Below, piece by piece: positions 63,324-64,000 of a DNA stretch of 64,000 nucleotides. The number at the start of each line of letters is the position of its first letter. Positions within the stretch are counted from its first letter, which is position 1. Location of the stretch: assembly GCA_022885665.1 (NCBI GenBank), contig JAGQDJ010000034.1, forward strand, positions 248,001-312,000, given 5' to 3'. The translations under genes were made by a program, and so were the position numbers. The DNA is from Triops longicaudatus. Taxonomy: Eukaryota; Arthropoda; Branchiopoda; Notostraca; Triopsidae. The notes beneath the pieces were generated by a model. The model worked only from the letters and a program-made list of their open reading frames with translations, ran no database searches and was not told the DNA's origin.

Positions 63324-64000
63324 GTTAGTTTCTTTCGTTAAACTCATTACAGACATATTAACAAGTAACGGTGTGTTGCATGTTATGTTCACACACAGCG
63401 CCGCTTACCTCGGACGACTTTGCTTACGGAGTAAAATGCTCCAACTTATTCCAAATATGCAAACTCCGAATGCAACACAATTCGACCCACTACAAAGCTA
63501 ATCAAGTTGTTAGCCATAGAACTTTACCCTTACAACGCTTTGCGTAACTTTCCGGACCATGCTCGCTCGCAAGGCTTACATCCAGGAAGTAAACACAAAA
63601 AGTATTTTCGGTCCGGCTGTTTCTGTGATAAAGAGTTCTGGATGGCAAGCGAGCTAGGTGCAAAAAGGAACTTCTATCGTCTTCAACGGACTTTCGGTTT
63701 AACGATCAGAATAGCCCGGGCAGCTTTGGAATCGATGGTTCTTGGCAATCTGAATCAGAGTCGCGGACCCTTTACGCGACGTTAACTAAAGACTAGAACA
63801 ATTACAGCTACCAAGCTGTAAACTTCACGTATTCGTAATGAGTTTTCTCCCCTCCATTGCTTCCTTGTAGTCAGTTCAAGACCTTTTTGTCCGGAACATC
63901 CATGGATTCTCACTGTTCATGACACCTGTGTTAACGGATAGACGAAACCGTGTTATTCTTCGTAATGAAATTAGCGGGCAACTGGATTCAGAAGAATTTT
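63324..64000 (+). other. Myosin intron running off the window
   Basis: Starts with the donor CAG|gttagt. The expected next head segment (Lys-Leu plus a His-Phe-containing block) was not found before the end. A TCCTTGTAG acceptor at about 63870 leads into an open frame unrelated to myosin. Confidence 0.5.

Noticed and set aside
63507..63785. Open frame after the last myosin exon as a continuation of the head
   Set aside because: Lacks the sequence expected after the DDVCATMHAV segment and has no acceptor in phase.

Overview
This window is nuclear DNA from an invertebrate animal. Genes are split by GT-AG introns, coding exons sit in AT-rich non-coding DNA, and small inverted-repeat transposons are scattered between and inside genes. 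The gene set (alpha-type nicotinic receptor subunit, secreted family-18 chitinase, cytosolic-type transglutaminase, long-tailed class I myosin) fits an arthropod or another ecdysozoan, but I cannot fix the phylum. No prokaryotic, organellar or viral gene was seen. All exon joins below were worked out by hand from reading frame, splice dinucleotides and phase; no alignment was run.

Layout. 1-30 kb has no gene I can recognise. It holds three candidate minus-strand exons (4963-5199, 25357-25418, 27716-27769) and several MITE-like elements. 30.1-39.3 kb is a nicotinic acetylcholine receptor alpha subunit on the minus strand; seven exons are firm and a signal-peptide first exon 6 kb upstream is likely. 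About 1 kb of divergent intergenic DNA separates it from a plus-strand chitinase (40254-43109, ten exons, about 407 aa, catalytic acid present). A transglutaminase follows (43950-53233, 14 exons, about 747 aa, Cys-His-Asp triad present). From about 56.2 kb to beyond the right edge lies a MYO1E/F-type myosin, of which the motor domain up to roughly residue 550 is present. A 3.1-kb intron of that myosin contains a single-exon, 488-aa secreted acidic Ser/Thr/Glu-rich protein on the opposite strand, with its own TATA-like promoter.

Mobile DNA is the other main theme. There are two copies of a ~235-bp TA-flanked MITE, one of them interrupted inside its terminal repeat by a 186-bp hAT-like MITE with a perfect 8-bp target duplication. 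There is a 61-bp hAT-like element with a perfect 8-bp duplication, a 404-bp TTAA-flanked element, several pogo/Tigger-like elements, and a 5'-truncated LINE tail in a chitinase intron with a 17-bp target duplication.

The protein-coding genes are not an operon-like pathway and seem to be unrelated neighbours. I did not find a clear new biological system. The best candidates for something undescribed are the nested secreted protein with its C-terminal two-cysteine tail and the unassigned membrane-type exon at 4963-5199.
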